This document shows positions 1 to 8,932 of a DNA stretch of 64,000 bases, piece by piece (the stretch's first letter is position 1; every line of letters begins with the position of its first letter). The stretch comes from Pollenia angustigena (taxonomy: Eukaryota; Arthropoda; Insecta; Diptera; Polleniidae), in the NCBI GenBank assembly GCA_930367215.1, contig OV884059.1:246573803-246637802 (forward strand). The letters run 5' to 3'. The position numbers were made by a program, and so were the translations under genes. The notes under the pieces were generated by a model. The model was not told where the DNA came from. It did no database searches and saw nothing but the letters and a program-made list of their open reading frames with translations.

Positions 1-480
1 AAGTTTTCAATTGCGGGATAATTTTGGTTGGTCCATACGTTAGGGAAATGAGAATTTGGTAAAGTTTTATAACATTGAAAGAATAAATGCAAATATACAA
101 TTTTATATCCACTCTTCTGTTTTTTTTTATTTCTTGTTTTAACTAATCTATAGTTACCCTAACCCCTAAATTAGACAGAAAAGTGGGGTTTGTTTTTCTT
201 AATATGGCAATTAACTCACTGAGATTCAGTAACTTTTAGCTCGTTGAAACCCTATCTGCTCACTCGACTAGTGCGGCAAATTAACCCCTAACTCTAAAAT
301 TGCCATATATACTAATATTTGCATTTATTAGAGCACATATAACCCCCTAATTACCATTCATTCTCATTTTTAAGCGTCTGAAATTCAAAAATAACTCGTA
401 ACTTAGGATCTTACTCATAAATGAAAATAGCGCCAGAAGCTAGTAATCAATTCGTTATAAAACTTGTAAACAAATAAATT

Positions 481-775
481 AAACTAGATACCATATCTAG
501 TGCTATACCCCATATAGCCCCTAAACTCCTATAGTGACAGTAAATTGCGTGGAATAAACGCAAGTTGAACTAGATGCCCATATCTAGTGCTATTACCCCA
601 TATAGCCCCTAACTCACTATAGTAGCAGTAAAGTGCGTGGAATAAACGCAAGTTAAACTAGATGCCCATATCTAGTGCTATTACCCCATATAGCCCCTAA
701 CTCACTATAGTAGCAGTAAAGTGCGTGGAATAAACACAAAATTATAATCTAGAACTATAACCCATATAGCCCCAA
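481..775 (+). repeat. Three to four tandem ~88-bp units in the 5' leader of the LTR element
   Basis: Units start near 481, 567, 655 and 743 (spacing 86-88 bp). Each carries the short dyad CTAGATGCCCATATCTAG, a CCCCATATAGCCCC block and GTGCGTGGAATAAAC. The last unit is truncated just before the ATG at 777. Leader tandem repeats of this kind occur in retroelements and may act in packaging or promoter activity; that role is inference. Confidence 0.85.
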
Positions 776-776
776 G

Positions 777-1793
777 ATGAGTCTACCATGTACCCAGGAA
801 GTACTTTTTAAATTTTATTGTGATCATTTAAGGTGGTACTGTGACCGTTTTGATAGGACCGAAACGGAGAGTTACACAGAGTCTCTCTTAAGAGTCAAGC
901 TCAAGCAATTAGAGCGTAGATGGAGCGATTTGAAAACGTCATATATGGACGTTATGCTGGTCCCAGATAGGGAGAAGTATCCCTACCTTAGAGAAGCTGC
1001 TATGGTGGACTTTAATGCACATAGGGAGATTTTTATTCAGTATAGTGCACGTATCCTCGATTTAATTAAATCATATGCATGGATGCCCGTGCAAACTTTG
1101 CCGTTCAAGAAAATTGTACGCTATCCCCTAGCTGCACAACCCGTTGCTCAAAAAGATGGTTCGTGTTTATCGAAGAGTGATATTGCAACTAATTCTGGAA
1201 CCACATCACTAATCGTTAAAGAGGAAATCTCGTTAACTCAGGATGAGCCCCCTACCAGTAATAAATCCCAAACAATAGCAGAAGAATCAAGTAGCATTCT
1301 CAAAAATACAGACCTAATAGCTCAAGAACAGCAAGGGTCGGAAAGTTTAACGCATTTATGCAAACTAGAGGATGAAGTTAACAACTTAAGTATTGGCTAC
1401 ATATCTCATCTAGATAAGAACCAAAACTATGTTATAAATGGCCGAGATACTCAAGAGCAAAACTCATCAATTAATAGTGAAGCCGAATTAAAACAAACCT
1501 CAACCTCAAATATTGAGGAATCTATTAATTATCACGAGATAAGCTGTGCGGAAATACAAGAAAATAACGCAAATGGAAAATTAATATCATTAGCACAAAA
1601 AGCAGTTCGGTATACAGCTTTTACCTTAAAATTGCGTTTAATTAAAACTTTCCAGAAACCTAATGCCGTAAATAAAATGTTAAACTTAAACTTACTCCCA
1701 ATGCCACATTACTTTGGCGGGGGAGAACTACCCCCATGGGTAGTAATTGACAGAGGAAAGGGTTCCTTTAAAAAAAGGGTCAACTGCGAATGA
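777..1793 (+). CDS. Gag-like ORF of a deleted LTR retrotransposon (338 aa)
   Basis: Intact ORF starting at the first ATG after the leader repeats. Residues about 30-100 form a charged, helical segment (leucine- and arginine-rich, then HREIFIQYSARILDLIKSY) that resembles the N-terminal gag region of BEL/Pao elements. Residues 125-270 are low-complexity Ser/Glu/Asn-rich. The last 30 residues contain FGGGELPPWV and a basic tail, possibly the joined C-terminus of another part of the polyprotein. There is no zinc knuckle, DTG/DSG protease or YxDD motif. It could instead be a stand-alone protein of a non-autonomous family; I do not recognise an exact homologue. Confidence 0.5.
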   Translation: MSLPCTQEVLFKFYCDHLRWYCDRFDRTETESYTESLLRVKLKQLERRWSDLKTSYMDVMLVPDREKYPYLREAAMVDFNAHREIFIQYSARILDLIKSYAWMPVQTLPFKKIVRYPLAAQPVAQKDGSCLSKSDIATNSGTTSLIVKEEISLTQDEPPTSNKSQTIAEESSSILKNTDLIAQEQQGSESLTHLCKLEDEVNNLSIGYISHLDKNQNYVINGRDTQEQNSSINSEAELKQTSTSNIEESINYHEISCAEIQENNANGKLISLAQKAVRYTAFTLKLRLIKTFQKPNAVNKMLNLNLLPMPHYFGGGELPPWVVIDRGKGSFKKRVNCE

Positions 1794-2143
1794 TTCCCGA
1801 CTACTCGATACTACCATCTAACAATTTTTTATACTCATAACATTTTTTTTTACTTATAAATTTGTTCATGCCCATAGCTATTTTTTATTTTTTTTATCAT
1901 GCTATTTGTACTCATGTACACTTACCCCTTTAAATTCCCCGCTGTAATTTAAAATTCACATTTTTTCATTTCCCATAATAGCTTATACCGTTACTAATCT
2001 CAGTTTATCTCTTGTCATTTTTGTAGTCACAGGTCGAATAACAGAATCGCAGTCACCACAACAACCAACCACACCAACGCCCACAGCACCAACCATCAAG
2101 GTCATCGTACAGGGTATCTTTGTTTTAACTCGAGGCCGGAGCA

Positions 2144-2844
2144 TGTACAATTTACATTGTACACATTTACATTTTTAATTTTCTTATTTTGTTATTTTCC
2201 CTGAATTATATATTTTTTGGAATTGTTAATATTATTATATTGAATTGTTTACTTTATAAAACCTTTTAATTTTATAATTACGTTAGTTATTTCATATATG
2301 AATTTGAATTTTAAATTGTTAACTTGATGCTAAAGTGGTGAGTTCAATGCCTACTTGAAGTTAACTATAGTCAAGCGAAAAATTTCTTTAGGTGTACAAT
2401 TTAGTACACGTCAAAAAGTAAACGAAAGGAAAAAACTTATCCAACCTTCGGTGTGGATAAAAGGCCGAGGTTGAATAAGTTTGAAACATAACTTTACTTT
2501 TTACTTCAATTTAAACACTTCAAGTGAGCAGACGAACGCTCATACCTTAACCCACCCCAATGTTAACTTGTTAAGTGTAAAATAAATTTAAATAAATAAA
2601 AAAAAACCTCAACATCTTCTCATTTAATTTGAGAAACATCAACATAAAAAAGGTAAGCACCCACCTTTGAAATCCCCTACATAAAGAAAAGAAAAGTAAT
2701 CTCTTGTTTTCTTTCTTTTTTAACCCCTAATAATTATAATTTCTTGACGAGCGATTATAATTATTATTGGCAAAAGACTTCTCGATTTCTGTTCCCCAAG
2801 GAAAAGAGAATCTTTAGCCAATTTATAATAATTTAGGCCACCAC
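2144..2844 (+). repeat. Putative 3' LTR
   Basis: Begins TGTACA directly after the purine-rich tract and plausibly ends ...CACCACA near 2844, where DINE-like sequence resumes. It holds AT-rich spacers and an inverted pair around 2733-2775 (TAATTATAA...TTATAATTA). The right boundary is a guess because the partner LTR is not in the window. Confidence 0.4.
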
Positions 2845-2861
2845 AGTCTATTTTTATTCAA

Positions 2862-3715
2862 AGTTGATTTAGCCATGTCCATCTGCTGAAAACTCGCTCA
2901 CCTTCGAAAAACTCAAAAGAAATAAACAAACTTGGTGTCAAATTGCTTGTAGCTATCCTAGGTAGTTTGGGATTGAAATCCAGCAAAATCGGTTCAGTAG
3001 GATCAGAGTTATTAATTAAAATGTGGAGCCAACACCTAAAAAAAATTGATAATTTTGTTACACAAACTAACATAAATCGTGATACAATGCACGGAATTTC
3101 GTAAAGATCCGTCCATAATTTACCCTAGACCCCATATAAGCCCTACTCCCAGAAAACAGTATAGTACGCCTAAAACCCTAATTTGGGGGGTGGGACTTTT
3201 CGCAGAGGTGGAAAGTTCTGATTTGCCACTCACTTGGGAGTGGCCAGGACAATTCCTTTGTTGAACTGTCCAAGCAGCTAACTACTTCCGGTCTTAGACC
3301 AAGTACCCCCCTGGCAATGGCTTTGTAGCATCCGCTTTAAGGCTAGCCAGAGTTAGAAGGCGCCACAACCATGTATCCTGAATGGTCGAAAGGACGTCTC
3401 AGGAAAGTAGGCGATAACCGCTGAAACATGGTTGCATCGTGGGATTGGACACGTAGATAGCAGCCCTATCACCAATCTAGGGGACGAGGGTTAGCAACCC
3501 ACTTTCCCGAATCACAAATTGCTAACGAATCGCTAAGGCGCCCTATGCTCCAATGGGAGTTAGAGGAACACATATATATATATAAAACCCTAATTAGTAA
3601 AGCTATCTCTACAAATTTTGGCACGTCACAGTTTAACCCATTTAAGCCCAAACAAAAAAATTTTTTTTTTTGAAAATTAAAGAGGTGTACCAAAACTGGC
3701 ACAGTGGTCACTTTA
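2862..3715 (-). mobile_element. INE-1/DINE-1-like (Helentron-type) dispersed repeat, minus orientation
   Basis: Reading the minus strand gives the same sequence as the copies at 41.9, 44.1 and 49.1 kb: the retained block CTGGATTTCAATCCCAAAC, then TGGTTTTCA-like and GACATGGCTAAATCAAC. The GACATGGC/AGAATATAT...TTTAT/TATACCC architecture recalls Drosophila INE-1. It is interrupted by the retroposon at 3184-3583. Confidence 0.55.
3184..3583 (+). mobile_element. 400-bp non-LTR retroposon (SINE-like or LINE deletion derivative) with 12-bp target duplication
   Basis: The insert is bounded by the direct repeat AAAACCCTAATT at 3172-3183 and 3584-3595, and it splits a DINE-like unit that reads on continuously across the site. 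It starts with G-rich sequence (GGGGGGTGGGAC) and ends in an (AT)n tail, as expected for target-primed reverse transcription. No coding region or clear tRNA A/B box is present, so its parent LINE or SINE family is unknown. Confidence 0.7.
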
Positions 3716-3724
3716 AAAGAAAAA

Positions 3725-3900
3725 TTAATTTGATGTTATAGAAATGTCTGAACTTTTAATTTATCGATTATGCAAACATATATTGAATAATGTCAAAAAC
3801 TGTTTTATTTTTTATCAAGCTCTAGGTCTTTTTAAAATTTAATTATTTATTTTCGATGTTTTGCTAACCTTTGGTTAGCATCTTCAGGAAAATTTAATTT
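3725..3900 (-). repeat. Inverted Penelope-type terminal repeat with hammerhead-like motif
   Basis: On the minus strand 3888-3854 reads CCTGAAGATGCTAACC, a 3-base loop, GGTTAGC and AAAAC. This matches the CUGAAGA core and stem II of hammerhead ribozymes known in Penelope-like elements, with GAAA changed to AAAA. The same motif occurs in plus orientation at 5561, just upstream of the Penelope reverse transcriptase, so this is probably the inverted terminal repeat of that element. Confidence 0.45.
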
Positions 3901-3906
3901 TAATAA

Positions 3907-5428
3907 AAACAAGTAAGAGTGCTATATTCTGCTGTGCCGAATTTTATATACCCTTCACCATTGTGCGAGCAGAATACAGAGCAACTAGACAAAAACTAAA
4001 TAAAACTGGTAAATATTTTTTTTTAAATAAGAGACAACCGGTTTTGAACTTCGCTTTTCATAAGGGCCCAGAATATATATACTTTATAGGGTGTAGGATC
4101 AATATTGTATATACATTTTTACCTTCGGTGAAGGGTATAAAAAGAGTAATTTTCGGGAATTCAGGGGTCTAATCACTGACTTCGATACTATCGTATCGAA
4201 TAAACTATTGAATTTTTTTGCATACGATAGACACTGGCGTATCGAATGAAAACTCGATAAATGTAATGTCGAGTTACTCGATGTCGAATGCTATTATATC
4301 AAATTCAATACATTTCATTCGATATCGAGTTTCAAGATACCAAAATAAATAATTTCGATGAATTTTGCTCGATATCGTATGCGGTGATTAGACCCCAGTA
4401 TTTCGGTTATAACTCATACAAATTTCCGACATTTTGGTATATAAGTCATATACATAGGACATATGGCAGCCCTAAAATTTAGGTTTTTATAAAAATGTTG
4501 ATGTTTTTTAGCCCATTTTTGGAGTATTTTGCTCATAAATTACCCATTGTCTAACCGATTTGATAGTTTTATATACCGACGTGTTAAGGAAGAATTTTAC
4601 CATTTATATATATTACCATTTATATATAAACATTTATATAAACTTGTAAATATATATTTTAACAAAGTTAATTATAAAAAGAGTAATTTTTGTGGATTCA
4701 GTATTTCGGTTATAACATTGCCATTTTTTAACCGATTTGGCAGATTTATATACCGACGTGTTGAAGAAGAAATTTACCATTTACTTTAGTTATAAAGCTT
4801 GGACTCGGTGAGATCTATGGTTCCCGAAAGTGGGTATTTAAAAAAAAAAATTTAATTTTGGTCATAACTTTTTTGTATCTGAGCCGATTTTCCCGAGTTT
4901 TTTATAAAATATGTTCTACTAAAAATTTCCGATATTTTGATATATATGTATTAAATTTAGGTTTTTATAAAATTTTTAATTTTTTTTGTCCACATTTTGT
5001 AGGATGGTGTGTATTGGCAACCTAAATGTGTGTACCTAATTTGGAAACTTTGGCTCTTGCCGTTCGCAAGATATACAGAAATAAAAAAAATACAACAACA
5101 AGGGATTTTTGGAAAAATTTAGAGGTAGTCGTGGTTTTTTGCTCATATCTCCGTCATTTTTGGACCGATCTGGCTGAATTTCAATAGCAAACTTAAAGGG
5201 AGTATATGTGACATAAATATACATCAACCTAGTCCACATCATTTCTGGGGTTTTCGGAAAACCCATTTCAACATACACACGGACAGACGTACAACCGGAT
5301 TTGAACTTCGCTTTTCATAAGGACCCAGAATATATATACTTTATAGGGTGTAGGATCAATATTGTGGAACATACAAACGGAATGACAAAGTTGTATATAC
5401 CCTCTTACCTTCGGTGAAGGGTATAAAA
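3907..5428 (+). mobile_element. Cluster of DINE-1-like repeat copies, partly duplicated
   Basis: Opens with AAGTAAGAGTGCTATATTC, the imperfect palindrome around CTGCTGTGCCGAA and TATACCCTTCACC, and closes with GGTGAAGGGTATAAAAAC. Internal ends at about 4060-4145 and 5325-5428 share CAGAATATATATACTTTAT, showing that two copies are nested or duplicated. A 231-bp MITE interrupts the first. No coding potential. Confidence 0.5.
4165..4395. mobile_element. 231-bp MITE, terminal repeats GGGTCTAATCAC, target duplication CAG
   Basis: Ends are GGGTCTAATCAC and GTGATTAGACCC, flanked on both sides by CAG. A related uninterrupted sequence at about 4690-4715 (GATTCAGTATTTCGG) shows the empty site, confirming a three-base duplication. 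The interior is rich in CGATA/TATCG pieces. A second, partial, inverted copy lies at 47843-47976. Confidence 0.75.
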
Positions 5429-5560
5429 ACAAAAAACAATAGCAAAATTATGAAAAAATTTTTTTGTCATAAATTAAATTCAAAAACCTATTTGTCATAA
5501 AACAATTTCAAAAACCAAAAACACAAAAATAAAAAATAACTAAAGTATCACAATTCATAT

Positions 5561-5592
5561 CCTGAAGATGCTAACCAACGGTTAGCAAGAAA
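5561..5592 (+). ncRNA. Degenerate hammerhead-ribozyme-like motif in the Penelope leader
   Basis: CTGAAGA (5562-5568) is followed by an 8-bp stem TGCTAACC/GGTTAGCA with a 3-base loop and then AGAAA. This matches the catalytic core order CUGANGA, stem II, GAAA, with one extra A. Stems I and III are not obvious in the AT-rich flanks, so activity is doubtful. Confidence 0.4.
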
Positions 5593-5690
5593 TAAAAAGT
5601 AAAAAAGTTATTAAATTAAACAAGGTCAAATAAAAGCTAAATATAAGTTTGCAAGAAGAGCACGAAAAATTTGGAAAATTTGGATTCAGA

Positions 5691-8105
5691 ATGGCGTACA
5701 ATAGATTTAAGAAGAACGAACAAACAAGATATTTAGTTAACAAATATAAATAAATAAGAAAAAGGATTATCAAAACCAAATCATCTATAACTTTCTTAAT
5801 TAGATGCAGAAATACAGGGATAATACCAAAATTTATTTCAAATTCCACAAAGAATATTACAAATCTTTTTGAGATGGAGAGGAGACTTCCGGCTATTAAA
5901 AAAACTATTTATAAGTATACACAGGACTTACAAAATAAAATATTAAAATTAGCACTAAAACAAAAACACGAAATACTGGTAATAGAGGTAATAGTAGTGA
6001 TTGATAATTTAAGAGGATATTTAACAGATGAGGAAATTAAACAATTTCTCCATTATGAAGAATGGATTGAATCTACATTTAATAAAAAGGTGAGAAGAAT
6101 ACATAAGAAAAAATTTGAAAATCTTAAGAATTTAAAAGATGAAGAATTAGGAATTAGAATAAATACAAATTTTTTTATAAATAAAACTCGGGAAGATATT
6201 CCAACAGACGTTAAGTGGGTCCTTTCATTAGGGCCAAAATACGTTTTACCGGTTAAAAGGGAAAATTTTCCTACACTAAGAATGATAACGGAAGGAGAAG
6301 ATTTAGTTCAGACAATAGAAGAAAAAGAAGAACAGGAGATAGCTAGGAATAAATTATCAATAATTATAGATAACCATTTGAATAAAATGAGATTAAATAA
6401 CACGGATAGGTTTATATTAGGTAAGTGAAACTAAAGGTTTTTTAAAGAAGAATAGGAATATATTAGTATTGAAAGCGGATAAGGGTAACACAACCGTAGC
6501 TATGTATAAGAATGACTATGATGTACGAATTAATGATATAATAGGAGATGCTACAAAATATAAATTGACAAATAGAGATCCTACAAATAAATTAGAAAAA
6601 ACTAACAATGCAATTATAGAAGAATTATTTAGACAAAAATGTATATCAGTACTGATAAAAATAGGCTAAAAACTAATATAGCAACTGCACCTAAACTTTA
6701 TGGGTTACCAAAAATCCACAAGAATGACTTTCCTTTAAGACCAATATGTTCTTTTATAAACTCGCCTTCTTATAAGTTATGCAAATATTTAACAAATATT
6801 CTGAAAAAGGTAACGGAACATTCTATTTATAATGTAAAGAATTCGTTTCAGTTAAGAGAAAAATTAAGGAATCATTATATACAAATGAATGAGAAATTAA
6901 TTTCATTGGATGTGGTATCGCTATTTCCTAGCGTACCAGTTGATTTGGCTCTGAAAATAATAGAAGAAAAGTGGGATAAAATAAGGCAACATACGGAGAT
7001 TGAAAAGGGACTATTTTTTAGAATTTTAAAATTTTGTGTAGAGGATAATAGATACTTCCAATGTAATGGAAAAATATATACACAACTAAAAGGACTTCCA
7101 ATGGGATCTCCTGCATCTCCAATTATAACTGATATAGTTATGGAGAAATTACTTGATGTATCTATTGAAAAATTAAATATTAAACCGAAAATAATGATTA
7201 AATATATAGATGATATATTCTGCATTATTTCTGAATGCGGCGTGAATTCCTTATTGGAAAAATTTAACGAATTTAGCAGTTATATTAAATTCACTTTAGA
7301 GATGGAGTCCAATTCGGAATTACCTTTTTTGGATACATTGATAATAAGAAGAGGAAACAAGTTAGTACTAGATTGGTATCAAAAGCCAACGGCATCGGGA
7401 AGAATTATAAATGTTTATGCTAAGCATAGTAAACAGGTGATTATAAATACTGCTAGAAATTTAATTAATAGAGTGCTGACGATTAGTGACAGAACTTTTC
7501 ACAGGAGAAACATAATTAAAATTAGGAATATACTAAGGGACAACAATTTTCCAAGGAAACTGATTTATAAATTAATTGATCAATATAAGGAGGGAAGTAA
7601 CAATAATCCCGGAGTAACAATAGAACCTAGAATATACAAATCGTTAACGTATATACCTAACATATCGAAAAGGATTAAAGGATCGAAGATCTTTGACATA
7701 GACAAATATAGAGTGGCATATAGGGCTTACAACACATTGAATAGTTTATATAGCAGGACTAAGGATAGGATTAATAAATGGGATATGTCGAATATTATCT
7801 ACAAGATTCCTTGTAATGGAAATAATAATGAGAATTGCGACAATGTTTATATAGGTACAACGAAAAATAAATTAAACACTAGAGTTGCAGGACCTAGATC
7901 AGATCAGAAATATAGAAACATTAACTCTAAAAAAACAGCATTATCTCATCATTGTTATGAACTAAATCACTATCCAAATTTTGAAAATGCATCAGAGTTG
8001 AACAATGAAACAAACTACAAACGCAGATTTATATTAGAAATGTTACACATAATTAATACACCAACAACACAAACACTGAAAAAATTTTCTTCACAGATCC
8101 AATGA
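5691..8105 (+). pseudogene. Penelope-like reverse transcriptase with GIY-YIG endonuclease domain, broken
   Basis: Copies RNA into DNA and nicks the target in Penelope-like elements. The frame from ATG 5691 has a stop at 5751, then reads a Penelope-type N-terminus (FLIRCRNTGIIPKF) to a shift near 6420. A middle piece in another frame holds LKADKGNTTV, and a second shift near 6650 returns to the original frame. From there to 8105 it has PKLYGLPKIHK, the finger/palm LDVVSLFPSVPVD, the primer grip GLPMGSPASPI, the catalytic YIDDIF, FLDTLI, and C-terminal IIYKIPC...VYIGTT of the GIY-YIG fold. The last residues come from the inserted MITE. One stop plus two single-base shifts mark it as dead; GTAAG at 6421 could mimic a splice donor, but coding continues across it. 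Confidence 0.9.
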
Positions 8106-8352
8106 AATTTACATTAAAATTCAACCTATGTAACCCTTCATTGGATTAATGAAATGTTTCATAAAATCAATTAAAATTTTGCATTAGTTTAATGGCAAAC
8201 GTTTATTTTATCCATTTTTTTAATGAGGATTCATAAAATCAATGAAAATTTTGTCATTGATTTTATTAATCCTTCATTAATCCAATGAAGGGTTACATAG
8301 GTTGAATTTTAATGTAAATTTCATTGGATCTGTGAAGAAAATTTTTTCAGTG
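8074..8352. mobile_element. 279-bp foldback MITE, about 80-bp perfect arms, ends CACTGAAAAAA
   Basis: The first ~80 bases (CACTGAAAAAATTTTCTTC...) recur as an exact reverse complement ending at 8352, followed by a looser second stem. It is inserted in the 3' coding end of the Penelope element and supplies that ORF's stop. Flanks share only AA, so superfamily is unclear. Confidence 0.8.
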
Positions 8353-8385
8353 AAGAATGAATTTCAAAGCAGACACAGAAAACAT

Positions 8386-8826
8386 TGTTACGAAAGTTAA
8401 ATTATCTAAGAATTATTTATAGTTATAGTTATAAGTTATCTTGTAAGTTAAAGTTTTATGTTACTTAAAATTGTCATGTATAATTTTCAACACAACTGTT
8501 ATTTTAAAAATAGTTCCTACATAAATTTCCCAGTAATTTCTAGAAATGGTTATAGAACATAATAAATAGTTTTTACGGGAAGGTTCAGGAAAAATCTAGA
8601 AATAATTATGAAATATAAAAAGGGGTGACTCATGTAAAATTAGTTTAGTCTGTTTTGGAAAACGGTTCTGTTCGTAACTAATAATTGTGAACAAAATAAT
8701 TAATTTCAATAAAATTGTTAAGTTGAATAAGTGTGTGTATTTATTTTTTATTTGCAATTAAAAGAACTCAACGGTTTATTATAAAGGGAGTAAACCGAAC
8801 GCGTTTATTAAAGGAAAAACGTAACA
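8386..8826 (+). repeat. 5' LTR (441 bp)
   Basis: Starts TGTTACG and ends CGTAACA. It contains ATATAAAAAGGGG near 8615 as a TATA-like box and AATAAA-type signals further on. One difference from the 3' copy: AAAG versus ATAG about 70 bases in. Confidence 0.92.
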
Positions 8827-8827
8827 A

Positions 8828-8841
8828 TTGGTGTCAGAAGT
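8828..8841 (+). promoter_or_regulatory. Primer-binding site
   Basis: TTGGTGTCAGAAGTG begins one base after the 5' LTR. TGGTGTCAGAAGTG-type sites are complementary to the 3' end of a tRNA, probably tRNA-Leu, as used by several gypsy-type elements; the exact tRNA is inferred. Confidence 0.7.
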
Positions 8842-8932
8842 GAAATTGCAATAAAAAAAAAAAAAAAAAATAAACAAATAAAAAAAAGGATAAAAAAAAT
8901 AAAAAAAAAAAAAAAAAACTATACAAACAACA

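Larger units (their letters stand above)
1..2844 (+). mobile_element. Internally deleted LTR retrotransposon, probably BEL/Pao-like; 5' LTR lies before the window
   Basis: The window opens inside an element: 5' untranslated repeats, one gag-like ORF, a short Pro/Thr-rich coding remnant near 2030-2140, a purine-rich tract (CGAGGCCGGAGCATG) and then what looks like a 3' LTR beginning TGTACA at 2144. Protease, reverse transcriptase and integrase are absent, so this is a deletion derivative that would need enzymes in trans. BEL/Pao assignment is inference from the gag-like N-terminus and from the GGCCGGAG tract before the LTR; the upstream LTR cannot be compared here. Confidence 0.5.
5430..8385 (+). 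mobile_element. Penelope-like retroelement (RT plus GIY-YIG), disrupted
   Basis: Contains a 5' leader with a hammerhead-like motif, a reverse transcriptase broken by frameshifts, and a C-terminal GIY-YIG-type domain. The 3' end is split by a MITE at 8074-8352 and then abutted by the gypsy LTR at 8386. Two leader copies in opposite orientation (3725-3900 and 5430-5690) fit the irregular terminal-repeat structure of this class. Confidence 0.85.

Noticed and set aside
5582..5848. 88-codon minus-strand ORF upstream of the Penelope reverse transcriptase
   Set aside because: Hydrophobic Phe/Leu/Ile-rich translation of an AT-rich leader; the plus strand carries the Penelope N-terminal coding pattern there.
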